A stretch of 64,000 nt of DNA from the NCBI GenBank assembly GCA_009773335.1, contig WRPF01000002.1, positions 130,071 to 194,070 on the forward strand, read 5' to 3'. This DNA comes from Caulobacteraceae bacterium (GTDB lineage: Bacteria; Pseudomonadota; Alphaproteobacteria; Caulobacterales; Aquidulcibacteraceae). Position numbers and translations under genes: made by a program. The notes under the pieces were generated by a model that was given only the letters and a program-made list of their open reading frames with translations, was not told the origin of the DNA and searched no databases. Positions 52,705 through 63,400 of this stretch are shown piece by piece. Every line of letters starts with the position of its first letter. Position 1 is the stretch's first letter.

Positions 52705-55428
52705 ATGCCGGACCCCAGAAGCTCTCACGAAAGGCGCCCATCGCCGGATGCGCTTCTTGAGGCGGCTCGGCGTGAGGAGAGCCGCGTTGGTCGGCTACGG
52801 ATTTTCGTCGGAGCGGCGCCGGGCGTCGGCAAGACGTACGAAATGCTGCAGGCGGCCGTCGCGCGGAAGAAGGATGGCTACGACGTCGTTATCGGCGTTG
52901 TGGAAACGCATGGGCGCAAGGAGACAGAAGCGCTTGTAACCGGGCTGGAAATCATTCCCCGCCGTCGCATCGAATACAAGGAGCAGGGGCTGGAGGAGAT
53001 GGATCTCGACGCCATTCTCGCTCGCCATCCGCAAATCGTTCTCGTCGACGAACTGGCGCATACGAACGCGCCTGGAAGCCAGCATCCGAAGCGGTATCTC
53101 GATGTCCAGGATATCCTGGATGCAGGCATCGACGTCTACACCACAGTCAACATCCAGCACATCGAGAGTCTCAACGATGTCGTCGCGCAGATCACGCGCG
53201 TGCGTGTGCGCGAGACGGTGCCGGATTCGGTGTTTGACCGCGCCGACGCCGTCAAGCTCGTTGACGTCACCCCCGACGATCTCATCCAGCGGCTCAAGGA
53301 GGGGAAGGTCTACGTTCCCCGCCAGGCGGAACGCGCGCTGGAGCATTTTTTCTCGCCGACCAATCTCACGGCGCTGCGCGAGCTGGCGCTGCGGCGAACT
53401 GCCGAGCGGGTCGACGAGCAACTGCTCAAGCAGATGCAGGCTCACGCCATCGAGGGACCGCTTGCGGCGGGCGAACGGATTCTCGTATGCGTCAGCGAAG
53501 ACCCGCGCACATCCGGCCTCGTACGCTACGCCAAGCGGCTGGCGGACCGTCTGCATGGTCCATGGACCGGCCTCTACGTGGAAACACAGCGCAGCGTGCA
53601 ACTCACCGATCCGCAGCGCGACCGCATCTCCGAGTCGCTGCGCCTTTCGCGAGCGCTGGGCGGCGAAGCCGTGACCATACCGGGCGGACATCGCCGTATC
53701 GCAGACGACGTGATCGATTTCGCGCAGGCGAACAACATCACGCAGATCATTGTCGGAAAATCCGCACGCTCGCGCTGGTTCGAAATCGTACACGGCTCAG
53801 TCGTGCACGACCTGGTGCGCGGGGCGGGCAACATAAGTGTGCATGTCATCGCCGGCGAGGATGTCGCCGCCGAGACGCCGACCGGGGCGCCGACCAAAGC
53901 CCGGGGAGCGGCGCCAGGTACAAACTGGATTGGGTACGCCGCCGCTCCGGCCGCCGTCTTCACGGCTCTGGCCGCCAGCAAGCTGCTGCAGCCCCTTGTC
54001 GGGCTCGAGAGTGTCGATCTCCTGTTTCTGACGGCGATCGTTGGCGTCGCCGTGGGCTTCGGGTTGTGGCCGTCAATCCTGGCCAGCGTCGTGGCCTCGC
54101 TGAGTTACAACTTCTTTTTCATGGAGCCGCTGTATGCGTTCACGATTGCGGATCCCAGAAATGTCTCTGCATTCCTGTTCTTCCTGCTGGTCGCGGTCGT
54201 GGTCTCGAATTTGGCCGCGCGCGCGCGCGTCATGGCGATCACGGCGATCGCGCGCGCGCGCACCACACAGGCGCTCTATGCGTTCAGCCGAAAGCTCGCC
54301 GGCGTCGGGACGCTCGATGATGTGCTGTGGGCGACCGCATACCAGACGGCGTTGATGCTCAAGGTGCGCGTGGTGCTGCTGCTGCCGGAAGGCGAGTCCG
54401 TGGCGGTGAGAGCCGGCTATCCGCCAGAGGATACGCTCGACAGCGCCGATCTGGCCGCGGCGAAATGGGCTTGGCAGAACGATCGCCCGGCCGGTCGCGG
54501 GTCCGACACTCTTCCCGGCGCAAAACGCCTGTTCCTTCCGATGCGCACCGGGCGCGGGTCTGTGGGGATGATCGGCATCGACGCCGACAAGCCCGGCGCG
54601 CTCCTGACGCCCGACGAGCGCAGGCTGCTGGATGCGCTGATTGACCAGGCGGCGTTGGCCATCGAGCGCGTCCACCTGGTGGATGACATGGACCGGGTGC
54701 AGCGGGCCGTGGAAACGGAACGGCTGCGTTCGGCGTTGCTCACCTCGTTGTCGCATGACTTGCGCACGCCCCTTGCAGCCGTGATCGGAACGGCGGTCAC
54801 TCTGCGGGATGTTTCGCCGATGCTGACAGCGGAGGAGAAAGCCGACCTGCTCGGCACGATCATCGACGAAGGCGAGCGTCTCAATCGCTTCATCGGCAAT
54901 CTCCTCGACATGACGAAACTGGAGTCAGGGGCCGTCGTCGCCAAGACCGCTTTGCATGATATCGGCGAGATTGTCGGCGCGACCTTGCGGCGGACGAGCA
55001 AGATGCTGGCGCTGCATCGCGTCGAACTCGATCTTGAGACCAATTTGCCCATGCTGGCGCTGGATCCGGTCCTGTTCGAGCAGGTGCTTTTCAATCTGCT
55101 CGACAACGCAGCGAAGTATGCGCCACCCGACACCGCGATCCGGATCACGGCCCGGCGAGAAGGGGACGCGGTCGCGCTTCAGGTTCTCGACGAGGGAGAC
55201 GGCATTCCAACGGCCGATCTGGCCAGTATTTTCGACAAATTCTACCGCGCGCACAAGGAGGATCATGTGCGTGCGGGCACGGGTCTGGGACTCGCGATTT
55301 CGCGCGGGTTCGTGGAGGCGATGCGGGGCACGATCACTGCGGCCAACAGGAGCGATCGTTCGGGCGCCGTGTTCACAGTGATGCTTCCTGTTCCGCCGCA
55401 AGGCGCGCGCATGGATACCGCAGCATGA
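52705..55428 (+). CDS. kdpD: sensor histidine kinase KdpD
   Basis: 907 residues. N-terminal KdpD domain with Walker A GAAPGVGKT (36-44) and VDELAHTNAPGSQHPKR. USP-like domain (about 250-370), four membrane helices (about 410-510), a GAF-like region, then HisKA with phospho-acceptor H684 in SLSHDLRTPLAAVIG and HATPase with LLDNAAKYAPP, DEGDGIP and GTGLGLAISRG. Senses K+ limitation or ionic signals and phosphorylates KdpE. 88 bp separate it from kdpC. Confidence 0.97.
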   Translation: MPDPRSSHERRPSPDALLEAARREESRVGRLRIFVGAAPGVGKTYEMLQAAVARKKDGYDVVIGVVETHGRKETEALVTGLEIIPRRRIEYKEQGLEEMDLDAILARHPQIVLVDELAHTNAPGSQHPKRYLDVQDILDAGIDVYTTVNIQHIESLNDVVAQITRVRVRETVPDSVFDRADAVKLVDVTPDDLIQRLKEGKVYVPRQAERALEHFFSPTNLTALRELALRRTAERVDEQLLKQMQAHAIEGPLAAGERILVCVSEDPRTSGLVRYAKRLADRLHGPWTGLYVETQRSVQLTDPQRDRISESLRLSRALGGEAVTIPGGHRRIADDVIDFAQANNITQIIVGKSARSRWFEIVHGSVVHDLVRGAGNISVHVIAGEDVAAETPTGAPTKARGAAPGTNWIGYAAAPAAVFTALAASKLLQPLVGLESVDLLFLTAIVGVAVGFGLWPSILASVVASLSYNFFFMEPLYAFTIADPRNVSAFLFFLLVAVVVSNLAARARVMAITAIARARTTQALYAFSRKLAGVGTLDDVLWATAYQTALMLKVRVVLLLPEGESVAVRAGYPPEDTLDSADLAAAKWAWQNDRPAGRGSDTLPGAKRLFLPMRTGRGSVGMIGIDADKPGALLTPDERRLLDALIDQAALAIERVHLVDDMDRVQRAVETERLRSALLTSLSHDLRTPLAAVIGTAVTLRDVSPMLTAEEKADLLGTIIDEGERLNRFIGNLLDMTKLESGAVVAKTALHDIGEIVGATLRRTSKMLALHRVELDLETNLPMLALDPVLFEQVLFNLLDNAAKYAPPDTAIRITARREGDAVALQVLDEGDGIPTADLASIFDKFYRAHKEDHVRAGTGLGLAISRGFVEAMRGTITAANRSDRSGAVFTVMLPVPPQGARMDTAA

Positions 55429-56114
55429 GCGCCGCCCCTCTCAAGGTGCTCATCGTCGATGACGAGCCGCCGATCCGCAAATTGTTGCGACTTGGACTGC
55501 ATACGCAGGGTTACGAAATCCTGGAGGCGTCCAACGGCAAGATGGCGATGGACATGTTGTCGAAGGCGCCGGACCTGATCATCCTGGATCTCGGACTACC
55601 CGACATGCAAGGCCTCGATCTGTTGCGCCGTATCCGCGCCGGACTTGAGAGCGTTCCGATCGTCGTGCTGTCCAGTCGGGATGACGAGGCGGGGAAGGTG
55701 GAGGCGCTTGATAGCGGCGCCGACGACTATGTCACAAAGCCGTTCGGTCTCGATGAATTGCTGGCGCGCATGCGGGCCGCCCTGCGCCACCAGCTGCAGA
55801 GTACCGGCGAGCGGCCGATCTTTCGCGTCGATGACCTGTCGGTGGATCTTGTCCGGCGCGTCGTGAAGGTCGGCGACAAGGATGTCAGACTATCGCCCAA
55901 GGAATATGAGCTGCTGCGTCTGCTGGTGCAGCATGCTGGAAAGGTCCTGACGCACAAGTTCCTGCTCGGACATCTTTGGGATGAGCCGACCGATGCGCAG
56001 TATCTGCGGGTCTATGTGCGTCAGCTTCGCCAGAAGATCGAGAGCGATCCCGAGCGTCCCCATTATCTCCTGACCGAGACCGGGGTCGGGTACCGCTTGC
56101 GAGCGCCGGATTGA
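55425..56114 (+). CDS. kdpE: response regulator KdpE
   Basis: 229 residues. Receiver domain with acidic pocket VDDE (11-14), phospho-acceptor D55 in ILDLGLPD and K105 in DDYVTKPFG, then an OmpR/PhoB winged helix with RLSPKEYELLRLLVQHAGKVL and RVYVRQLRQKIE. ATG overlaps the kdpD stop (ATGA). Confidence 0.97.
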   Translation: MSAAPLKVLIVDDEPPIRKLLRLGLHTQGYEILEASNGKMAMDMLSKAPDLIILDLGLPDMQGLDLLRRIRAGLESVPIVVLSSRDDEAGKVEALDSGADDYVTKPFGLDELLARMRAALRHQLQSTGERPIFRVDDLSVDLVRRVVKVGDKDVRLSPKEYELLRLLVQHAGKVLTHKFLLGHLWDEPTDAQYLRVYVRQLRQKIESDPERPHYLLTETGVGYRLRAPD

Positions 56115-56162
56115 GCGATGTGCAAATCGCAAGCCTCGGGTTCGCCCGTCATTGGAGCGGTC

Positions 56163-56603
56163 ATGAATATTGAGGAATTTCTCTCGCCGACCGACGTGCT
56201 GGTCGACATTCGAGCGTCCGACAGGGCGCGGCTCATACACGATCTCGCCTCCCGAGCCGCCGCCGCCCAAGGGTTGGACGCCGCCTCGATCACGCAGGAA
56301 TTGATGAAGCGGGAGGCGCTTGGCTCGACGGGTATGGGCAGCGGCATCGCTGTTCCCCACGCACGACTCAACGAAGTGCGAAGGCCGTTCGGGCTCCTGG
56401 CGCGTCTGAAGCGGCCGATTGACTTTGACGCCATCGATGGGTGCGCGGTTGATCTCGTGTTCCTCCTGCTGCTTCCGCTGGCGCAGAGCGAAAATCTCAA
56501 TGCTCTCGCCGCCGTCGCGCGCAAGCTGAGAGAGCCGGATCGGCTCGATCGCATGCGTCGCGCCGCCGACGCCGCCAGCTTGTTTCGTGAACTGACGGCG
56601 TGA
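56163..56603 (+). CDS. EIIA-Ntr (PtsN)-like PTS protein
   Basis: 146 residues. PTS EIIA type 2 fold with LGSTGMGSGIAVPHARL, where His is the phosphorylation site, and AVDLVFLLLLPLAQSENLNAL. GGAGCGG precedes ATG 56163, 48 nt after kdpE, so it is probably the last gene of the kdp operon. In E. coli, unphosphorylated EIIA-Ntr binds KdpD and raises kdp expression; linkage here suggests a dedicated copy. No EIIB or EIIC genes nearby, as expected of the regulatory branch. Confidence 0.88.
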   Translation: MNIEEFLSPTDVLVDIRASDRARLIHDLASRAAAAQGLDAASITQELMKREALGSTGMGSGIAVPHARLNEVRRPFGLLARLKRPIDFDAIDGCAVDLVFLLLLPLAQSENLNALAAVARKLREPDRLDRMRRAADAASLFRELTA

Positions 56604-56784
56604 CAAGCCACAAATGGGCGCTCGCCTCCCGGCGTCGCCGCGCGTTCGACAATGCGTCTCGCCTCAATCACGAGCAGCAACGCGTGCCCGAGCTGATTTC
56701 TGAGGCGTTTTACACGTTACACGCGCTCCATCGAGTTCGACATGTGACGGCGCGGGCAGAACAAGGGGGGCAACGGCCCACGCA

Positions 56785-58254
56785 TCAACGCTGCTGCGCG
56801 CGGTTGAGTGGCGGCGGCCCGCCCCCGAAGGCGCGGTATACCTGGATGGCGGCGCTGGCTTGAGATTGCTCGGCGCCTATGCGCGATACGCGTGCATCGA
56901 TGAGTTGCTGTTCCGCGCGCAGACGATCCGAAAGGCTCGCGATGCCGGCGCCGAAGGAGGCCCGTACGCCGCGCGCCGTCGCTTCCGCCGCCGTCTCGGC
57001 GTTGCGCGTCGCGTCCAGTCTCTGCTGTCCCTGTGCGAGCGCGGCGAGTGCGAGCGAGGCCTCGCCGACAGCGTTGTTGACGGTAGACTGATAGGTCACG
57101 AGCGACTGCTCGAACTGCGCGTCGCGCACTTTCGTGGCGGACCAGCGCCGGCCCCAGTCGAAGAGCGGCATCGTGATGCCGGGCGTCAGTGAGCCTTGCG
57201 CAAGCCGTTCCGGCACGGCCGACCCGATGATGTTGTCGGTGATGTCGATGCTGCCAGTCAGACGGATCTGCGGCAGGAGGTCCGCGCGGGATACGCCGAG
57301 CGCTGCAGCGGCGACAAGCGTGCGTGCCTGCGCCTGTGCGATGTCGGGTCGAAGGCGCAGGAGGTCGGCAGGCGCCGCCGGCGCCGTCGAGAGGGCGTAG
57401 GACGGCACCGGCGCAATCGCGTTGAGGGTTGCGGCGACATCTTCCGGTTCCGTGCCGGGCGCGCGACCGCGTAGCACTGCCAGACGCGCCGCCGCCTGGC
57501 GCGCGGACATGACGACGTCGGGCACGCGCGCGCGCGTCGATTCAGCTAGCCTGCGCGCATCGGCGGCGTCGGCAGGCGCCGTGAACCCCGCGTCCGCGCC
57601 CGTCTGCACGATCCGCGCGAGTTGATCTGAAATCTCCGCAGCTTCCTGCAGCGCGGCTACCCGCTGCTGGCCCGCACGGAAATCCACATAGGCCTGCGCC
57701 ACGTCGCCCGCGAGCGCGGCGCGCGCGCCGCGCAGGTCTTCCATCGCAACGCGCGTGTTGGCGCGTGCTCCGACAGCGGATGCCTCGATGCGCCCGAACA
57801 GCGGAATTTCCCATGACATGGTCGGCCCGTAGGAGCCGACGAACTGCTCGGACTCGCGCACGAGCGCGCCGCCGCCGACGAAGGACTGGAACGAGCCGGT
57901 GAGATCGGGGCCGTCGATGACACGCGTGTAGCCGCCGCCGGCCTGGGCGCCGATCGCGGGCAGGAAATCGCCGATGGTCTGGCGCGAGAGCGCGCGCGCT
58001 TCCTTCACGCGAAGGGCGGCGATGCGGACAGATGGGCCGCTCGCCAACCCGTCGGCGACCAGTTCATCGAGCGCGGGGTCGTTGAAGCCGGTCCACCAGT
58101 CCGTGAGAGCTTCGGCGTTCGCCTGTGTTTCCACGTCGGTCCAGCCCGCGGGCAGGTCCGGCGCGGTCGCCTTCCGGTCTGGCATGGTCGAACAGGCACC
58201 TAAGGCCATCGCGCCGACAGTAACCATAAGCAAGGGTTTGGCGTGCATCTTCAT
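56785..58254 (-). CDS. NodT-family outer-membrane factor of the RND pump
   Basis: 489 residues from ATG 58254. Lipobox ALGAC, then the TolC-like fold: LTDWWTGFNDPALDELVADGL, FLPAIGAQAGGGYTR, SWEIPLFGRIEASAVGARAN, and LLRLRPDIAQAQARTLVAAAALGVSRADLLP. Long coiled coils around 180-250 and 390-470. Divergent from the tetR-adaptor-permease unit, so the outer-membrane part is controlled from the same intergenic region. Confidence 0.92.
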   Translation of the reverse strand: MKMHAKPLLMVTVGAMALGACSTMPDRKATAPDLPAGWTDVETQANAEALTDWWTGFNDPALDELVADGLASGPSVRIAALRVKEARALSRQTIGDFLPAIGAQAGGGYTRVIDGPDLTGSFQSFVGGGALVRESEQFVGSYGPTMSWEIPLFGRIEASAVGARANTRVAMEDLRGARAALAGDVAQAYVDFRAGQQRVAALQEAAEISDQLARIVQTGADAGFTAPADAADARRLAESTRARVPDVVMSARQAAARLAVLRGRAPGTEPEDVAATLNAIAPVPSYALSTAPAAPADLLRLRPDIAQAQARTLVAAAALGVSRADLLPQIRLTGSIDITDNIIGSAVPERLAQGSLTPGITMPLFDWGRRWSATKVRDAQFEQSLVTYQSTVNNAVGEASLALAALAQGQQRLDATRNAETAAEATARGVRASFGAGIASLSDRLRAEQQLIDARVSRIGAEQSQASAAIQVYRAFGGGPPPLNRAQQR

Positions 58255-58343
58255 CGCGTGATCCCGAATCGTTCCCGCACCGAACCCTTGGCGCGCAAGG
58301 GCTTGCTCAGGTCGCCCGGCCATCGCCGAGACGCAACATGCGC

Positions 58344-58387
58344 TTGACAAGTTGGGAGGCCCTTAACATTTAAAGAACGAACGTTCG
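58344..58387 (+). promoter_or_regulatory. promoter and palindrome of the RND/TetR divergent region
   Basis: TTGACA (58344-58349), 17 nt, CATTTA (58367-58372). Just downstream CGAACGTTCG (58378-58387) is a perfect 10-bp palindrome, a likely operator for the TetR regulator encoded next. Confidence 0.5.
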
Positions 58388-58462
58388 CTTTATATGCAAT
58401 GCAGCATCGCCGGGGCAAGGCCCCGGTCAGAATCTGGGACCAAGTTCAGGAGTCCGCGTCGC

Positions 58463-59107
58463 ATGGCCAGACTGGCCGATCCCGCCCTCGCCCAGCGCCG
58501 TCGCCGGGAAATCGTCGAGGCGGCGATGACGTGCTTCCGCAAGCGCGGCTTCCATCAGGCCTCGATGCACGAGATATGCGCGGCGGCGGGCATCTCCGCC
58601 GGCGCACTTTACCGCTACTTCCCGTCGAAGGCCGACATCATCCTTACCATCGCCGAGGAAGACCAGCGCGCGACGGAGGCGTTGATCGAGTCCATCGCCG
58701 CCGGCGCCGACATCACCGAAAGCCTCGTCAACATCGCGCGGGACGTGGTGTGCCGGTGCGGGGAAAACCAGCCGCTGACCGCCGACGTACTGGCCGAAGC
58801 GATGCGCGATCCCGCGCTCGCAAAGCGGTTCGCTGGACGCATACTTGAGATGCAGGAGAGGCTGGCACGCGCGATCGCCGCCGGCCAGCGGCGCGGGTCG
58901 GTGGAGCGCAGCGTCGATCCCGACACGGCGGCGCGGCTCGTCACGCTGATGATCGACGGGCTTGTCCTGCGCGCTGCCATCGTCGGCGCCGAAGGCGGCG
59001 AGCAGCTTGCTGCGGCCTTCCGCACATTTGTCGAACGCGTGCTCAAGCCGGCGCAGGCGACGTCGCCGCGCCGGACCGCGCGCCTAGTTGTTTCCCCAGA
59101 GAGCTGA
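58463..59107 (+). CDS. TetR-family regulator of the RND efflux system
   Basis: 214 residues. Helix-turn-helix CFRKRGFHQASMHEICAAAGISAGALYRYFPSKADII (about 25-62), then a helical ligand-binding domain with LVTLMIDGLVLRAAI. ATG 58463 follows CAGGAG; the in-frame upstream sequence is the promoter region. Its stop lies 2 nt before the adaptor gene, so it is co-transcribed with the pump it probably represses. Confidence 0.9.
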   Translation: MARLADPALAQRRRREIVEAAMTCFRKRGFHQASMHEICAAAGISAGALYRYFPSKADIILTIAEEDQRATEALIESIAAGADITESLVNIARDVVCRCGENQPLTADVLAEAMRDPALAKRFAGRILEMQERLARAIAAGQRRGSVERSVDPDTAARLVTLMIDGLVLRAAIVGAEGGEQLAAAFRTFVERVLKPAQATSPRRTARLVVSPES

Positions 59108-59109
59108 CC

Positions 59110-60333
59110 ATGAACACCGACGATCCGCAGGAGCCCCCGCACGAGGTCTCGCCGCATGAAACGGGCGAGACGAGCCCGCTCGTGGTGTGGGGCGGCGCGG
59201 CGGCGATCATCGCAGCGCTTGCTGCCGTGTTCTTCCTCAGCCACGGCGGCGGCGAGAAGCCGGAGGAGAAATCCACCGCCGCGCAGAGCGTCACAGTGAT
59301 GACGGTGGCCGAACAACCGTTCACGAAACGCATGTCGTTGTCCGGCGAGGCGCGCCCGAAGATAGACGTGCGCGTGTTCGCGCCGGTGACCGGCGTTCGC
59401 GTGACGGCGCTGCTGGTGGAAGAGGGCGCCACGGTACGCGAGGGCCAGCCGCTCGCGCGCCTCGATACCCGCGTCGCCAACGCGCAGGGAAGCGCGGCCG
59501 AAGCCAGCGTCGCCGAAGCCCGCGCCGCCCAGGTGCGTGCGGCCAGTGAGCTGCATCGCGCGGAATCGATCCGCGAGTCCGGCGCGCTTTCCACCGAAGC
59601 CATCGAAGCGCGCCGCGCCGCCTCGCTCGCCGCCGACGCACGCCTCGCCGCGGCACGCGCACAGCTCGCGGAAGTGAGCGCGCGCCTCGAAGGCGGATAT
59701 ATCCGCGCCCCGAACGCGGGCCTCGTCATTGAACGGACAGCGGAGGTCGGCCGGCTGGTCGACGGCCAACCGCTGTTCCGCATCGTCGGCGGCAACGCGC
59801 TCGAACTCGGCGCCGAGGTTGGCGAGGCGGACATGCTGCTCATGCGGCCGGGACAGTCCGCCACGTTCCAGCTCGTCGACGGCACGCCGATCGTCGCGCA
59901 GCTGCGGCGCATGCCGGCGGCGATCGACTCCAGGACCCGCACGGGTGAGGCGGTGTTCGATCTGCCCGCGAACGCCAAGCTGCGCGCCGGCATGTTCCTG
60001 CGTGGCGAGGCCGAGCTGCCGCCGCGCCAGATGATCGCGGCGCCGCAGACCGCCGTGACCTTCCAGGATCGCCAGGCGTACGTGTTCGTTCTCGGGTCCG
60101 AAAATCGCGTGAAGCGCACGGCGGTGACGGTCGGCGCGCGCGAGAACGGTCTTGTCGCCATCGAGAGCGGCCTGTCGGCGGGCGCCAGCATCGTCGCCGG
60201 GGGCGCCGCATTCCTGCAGGACGGCGACGTCATCACGCCCGTGAAGATTGGGCAGACCGCATCCGCCGCGCCGCCTCCCGCGCCGCCCGCCGCGACGCCG
60301 AAGACCGGCCTGCGCGGCCGGTCCGGCGGATAA
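59110..60333 (+). CDS. RND efflux periplasmic adaptor
   Basis: 407 residues. An acidic cytoplasmic N terminus, membrane anchor (about 25-43), lipoyl half-motif VTGVRVTALLVEEGATVREGQPLARLD, Ala/Arg/Glu-rich coiled coil (about 120-195), IRAPNAGLVIERTAEVGRLVDGQPLF, beta-barrel and a Pro/Ala-rich C-terminal tail. It links the RND permease to the outer-membrane factor. No lipobox; anchored by the helix. Confidence 0.93.
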   Translation: MNTDDPQEPPHEVSPHETGETSPLVVWGGAAAIIAALAAVFFLSHGGGEKPEEKSTAAQSVTVMTVAEQPFTKRMSLSGEARPKIDVRVFAPVTGVRVTALLVEEGATVREGQPLARLDTRVANAQGSAAEASVAEARAAQVRAASELHRAESIRESGALSTEAIEARRAASLAADARLAAARAQLAEVSARLEGGYIRAPNAGLVIERTAEVGRLVDGQPLFRIVGGNALELGAEVGEADMLLMRPGQSATFQLVDGTPIVAQLRRMPAAIDSRTRTGEAVFDLPANAKLRAGMFLRGEAELPPRQMIAAPQTAVTFQDRQAYVFVLGSENRVKRTAVTVGARENGLVAIESGLSAGASIVAGGAAFLQDGDVITPVKIGQTASAAPPPAPPAATPKTGLRGRSGG

Positions 60334-60366
60334 GGCATGTCGTCCCGCCCACAAACTGAACGCCTC

Positions 60367-60387
60367 GTCCGCCCGTTCATGGCGGAC
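60367..60387 (+). other. hairpin between adaptor and RND permease genes
   Basis: GTCCGCC (60367-60373) and GGCGGAC (60381-60387) form a perfect 7-bp stem with a 7-nt loop, followed by ATTTTCC. It lies in the 89-nt gap before the permease. It may tune adaptor:permease expression by attenuation or mRNA processing. Confidence 0.4.
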
Positions 60388-60422
60388 ATTTTCCTTGTTG
60401 CGCACACCGCCGGAATTCGCTG

Positions 60423-63400
60423 ATGGCCCTCAATATCTCCGCCGGTGCGATCCGGAATCCGATCCCGCCGATCGTGCTGTTCCTGGCGCTGCTCTTCGCG
60501 GGGCTCACCGCCTACGATCGCCTGCCGATCAACCAGCTGCCGAACATCGAGTTTCCGGTCGTCATCGTCACCGTCGCCCAGCCGGGCGCAGCGCCCGGCG
60601 AACTTGAAACCCAGGTGACGCAACGCGCCGAAGCGGCGCTCACGGGAGTGCAGGGCGTCAAGCGCATCACGTCCACGGTGAGCCCCGGCGTTTCCCAGAC
60701 GGTCATCGAGCTGCAGAGCGGCACGGATGTGTCGCGCGCCGTCGAGGACGCACGTGACGCGATGACACGCATCCGCAGCGAACTGCCCGCCGACGTGCAG
60801 GAGCCGGTGATCCAGCGCGACGCCGCCGCCGCCGAGCCGATCGCCTACATGGCGGTGGAGTGGGCGGGAAAGACCGACCGCGATCTCTCGTGGTTCATCG
60901 ACAATGAACTCTCCCGCGAACTTCTCGCCGTGAAGGGGTTGAGCCAGATCCGCCGTCTCGGCGGCGTGAACCGCGAAGTGCGCATCGAACTCGATCCCGA
61001 ACGTCTCGTCGCACTCGGCATCACTGCGGCGGACGTGAGCCGGCAGCTGCGGTCGCAGAACGCCGATCTTCCCGGCGGGCGCGCGGAAGTCGGCGGTCAG
61101 GCGCAATCCATTCGGACGCTGGGCGGCGCCGACACCGTGGAAGGCCTTGCGGACTCGCGCGTCGTTCTCGTGGACGGCCGCTCGGTGCGGCTGGCGGACC
61201 TCGGGCGCGTCGTGGATGCGCAGAGCGAACTTGCTGCAGTGTCGCGCTACAATGGTCAGCCGGTGATCTCCTTCCTCGTCCAGCGCGCCAAGGGCAGCAG
61301 CGAGGTCGATGTCTACGACGGCATGACCGCAAAGCTCGATGCGCTCGAAGAGGAAAACCCGGGCCTCAACTTCCGTGTGCTCGGTACGCCGGTGAATTTC
61401 GTCAAGGGATTGAAGGAATCCAGCGAAGCGGCGCTGATCGAAGGTGCGCTGCTCGCGGTGCTCGTCGTGCTGCTGATCCTGCGCGACTGGCGCGCGACGG
61501 TGATTGCGGCGCTGGCGATCCCGCTGGCGATCCTGCCGACGTTCGCGGCGATCGAGCCGATGGGCTTCACGCTCAACATGATCACCTTCATTGCGCTCGG
61601 CCTTGTGGCGGGGGTGCTCGTCGATGACGCGATCGTCGAGATAGAAAACATCGTGCGCCATATCAGGATGGGCAAGAGCGCCTATCAGGCAGCACTTGAG
61701 GCGGCCGACGAGATCGGGCTTGCGGTGGTGGCGACCTCGGCGACGATCATCGTCGTGTTCGTGCCCGTCAGCTTCATGACTGGAACCACGGGCCAGTTCT
61801 TCAAGGAATTCGGCATCACCGTGGCGTTCGCGGTGTTCTTCTCGCTGCTTGTCGCGCGCCTGATCACGCCGATGATGGCGGCATTTTTCCTCAAGGGCGG
61901 TCATGCGGAACGCCCACCGGGTGCGCTGACGAACACCTACCTGAAGGCGCTCGGCTGGGCGATCCGTCGTCCGTTCATCGCCGCGGCGATGGGGCTTGCG
62001 GTGTTCATCGCTTCGCTCGCGCCGGTGGTTCTTGGCCTTGTGCCGATGACCTTCATCCCGCGCCTCGACAACGGCAGCATTGCGATGAGCGTGGAGTTCC
62101 CGCCGGGCACGCCGCTTGCCAATGCCGACCGCACGCTCTCGCAGCTCGCTGCGAAGGTACGCCAGGTCAAGGAAGTGGAGGGCGTGTTCATTTCCGCGAA
62201 CGCCGTCGATGGCGGCGTGAGTTCGGGGTCGCTCAACGTGCAGCTTGTGCCGCGCAATGATCGCAAACGCTCGGCGAACGAGATCGAGCAGGAATTGCGA
62301 CCGCTGGTCTCCAACGCACCGGACGTGCGCGTCTCGTTCCTTCAGTTCCAGGGCGGCGGACGCGGCGCCGACATCACGCTGGAATACGTAGGCGACGATC
62401 CCGATGCCTTGCGGGTCGCCGCCGACAATCTCGTTGCGAAGATGCGGACCATGTCCGAGCTCGCGGACGTGAAATCCTCCGCGAGCCTCGTGCGGCCGGA
62501 AATCCAGATCACGCCGCGGGCGGACGCGGCGAGCCGGCTTGGCGTGTCTGCGGCCGATCTTGCGAGCGCGGTGCGCGTGGCGACCGGCGGTGACGTGGAC
62601 CAGAATCTGCCGAAATTCACGCTGCCAGATCGCCAGATTCCCATCCGCGTGCTGTTGCGTCCCGATGCGCGCACTGACCTTGAAACGATCCGGGCCTTGC
62701 GCGTGCGGACCGGAACGGGCGAGGCGATCCGTCTCGACGCTGTTGCCGAAGTACGCTTCGGCGCGGGTGAAGCGGCCATCGAGCGGCGCGACCGCCAGCG
62801 CAAGGTCACGGTGTCGGCGAACGTCGTGCAGGGCGAGATCGGCGATGCGATCGAGAAGGCGATGGCGCTTCCTGAGGCGTCCAAACTGCCCGCCGGCATC
62901 AGCCTTCTTCCCGCCGGCAGCACCGAGGATCTCGCCGAACTCGTGGGTAATTTCGGCAACGCGATGCTGTGGGGCATCCTGCTGATCTACGGCGTTCTGG
63001 TGCTGCTGTTCCGCGACTTCTTCCAGCCGTTCACGATCATGACGGCGCTGCCGCTGTCCATCGGCGGCGCGTTCGTGGGGCTGCTCGTGTTCGGCCAGCC
63101 GTTGTCATTGTTCGTGTTCATCGGCTTTCTCATGCTGATGGGCATCGTGACGAAGAACTCGATCCTGCTGGTCGATTTCGCAATCGAGGAAATCCGGCGC
63201 GGCAAGTCGCGCAACCAGGCGCTGATGGAGGCCGGCGCCAAGCGGTCGCGGCCCATCGTGATGACGACCATCGCCATGTCGGCGGGCATGATCCCGGCGG
63301 CGGCGGGGTGGGGCGTCGACGGCGCGCTGCGCCAGGGCATGGGCGTGGCGGTGATCGGCGGGCTGATCCTCTCGACGCTTCTGTCGCTCGTCTTCGTGCC

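Noticed and set aside
59043..61904. Very long minus-strand open frame (953 codons) opposite the RND adaptor and permease
   Set aside because: The plus strand encodes clear tetR, adaptor and RND proteins. The antisense product is His/Arg-rich without motifs, as expected from high-G+C codon bias.
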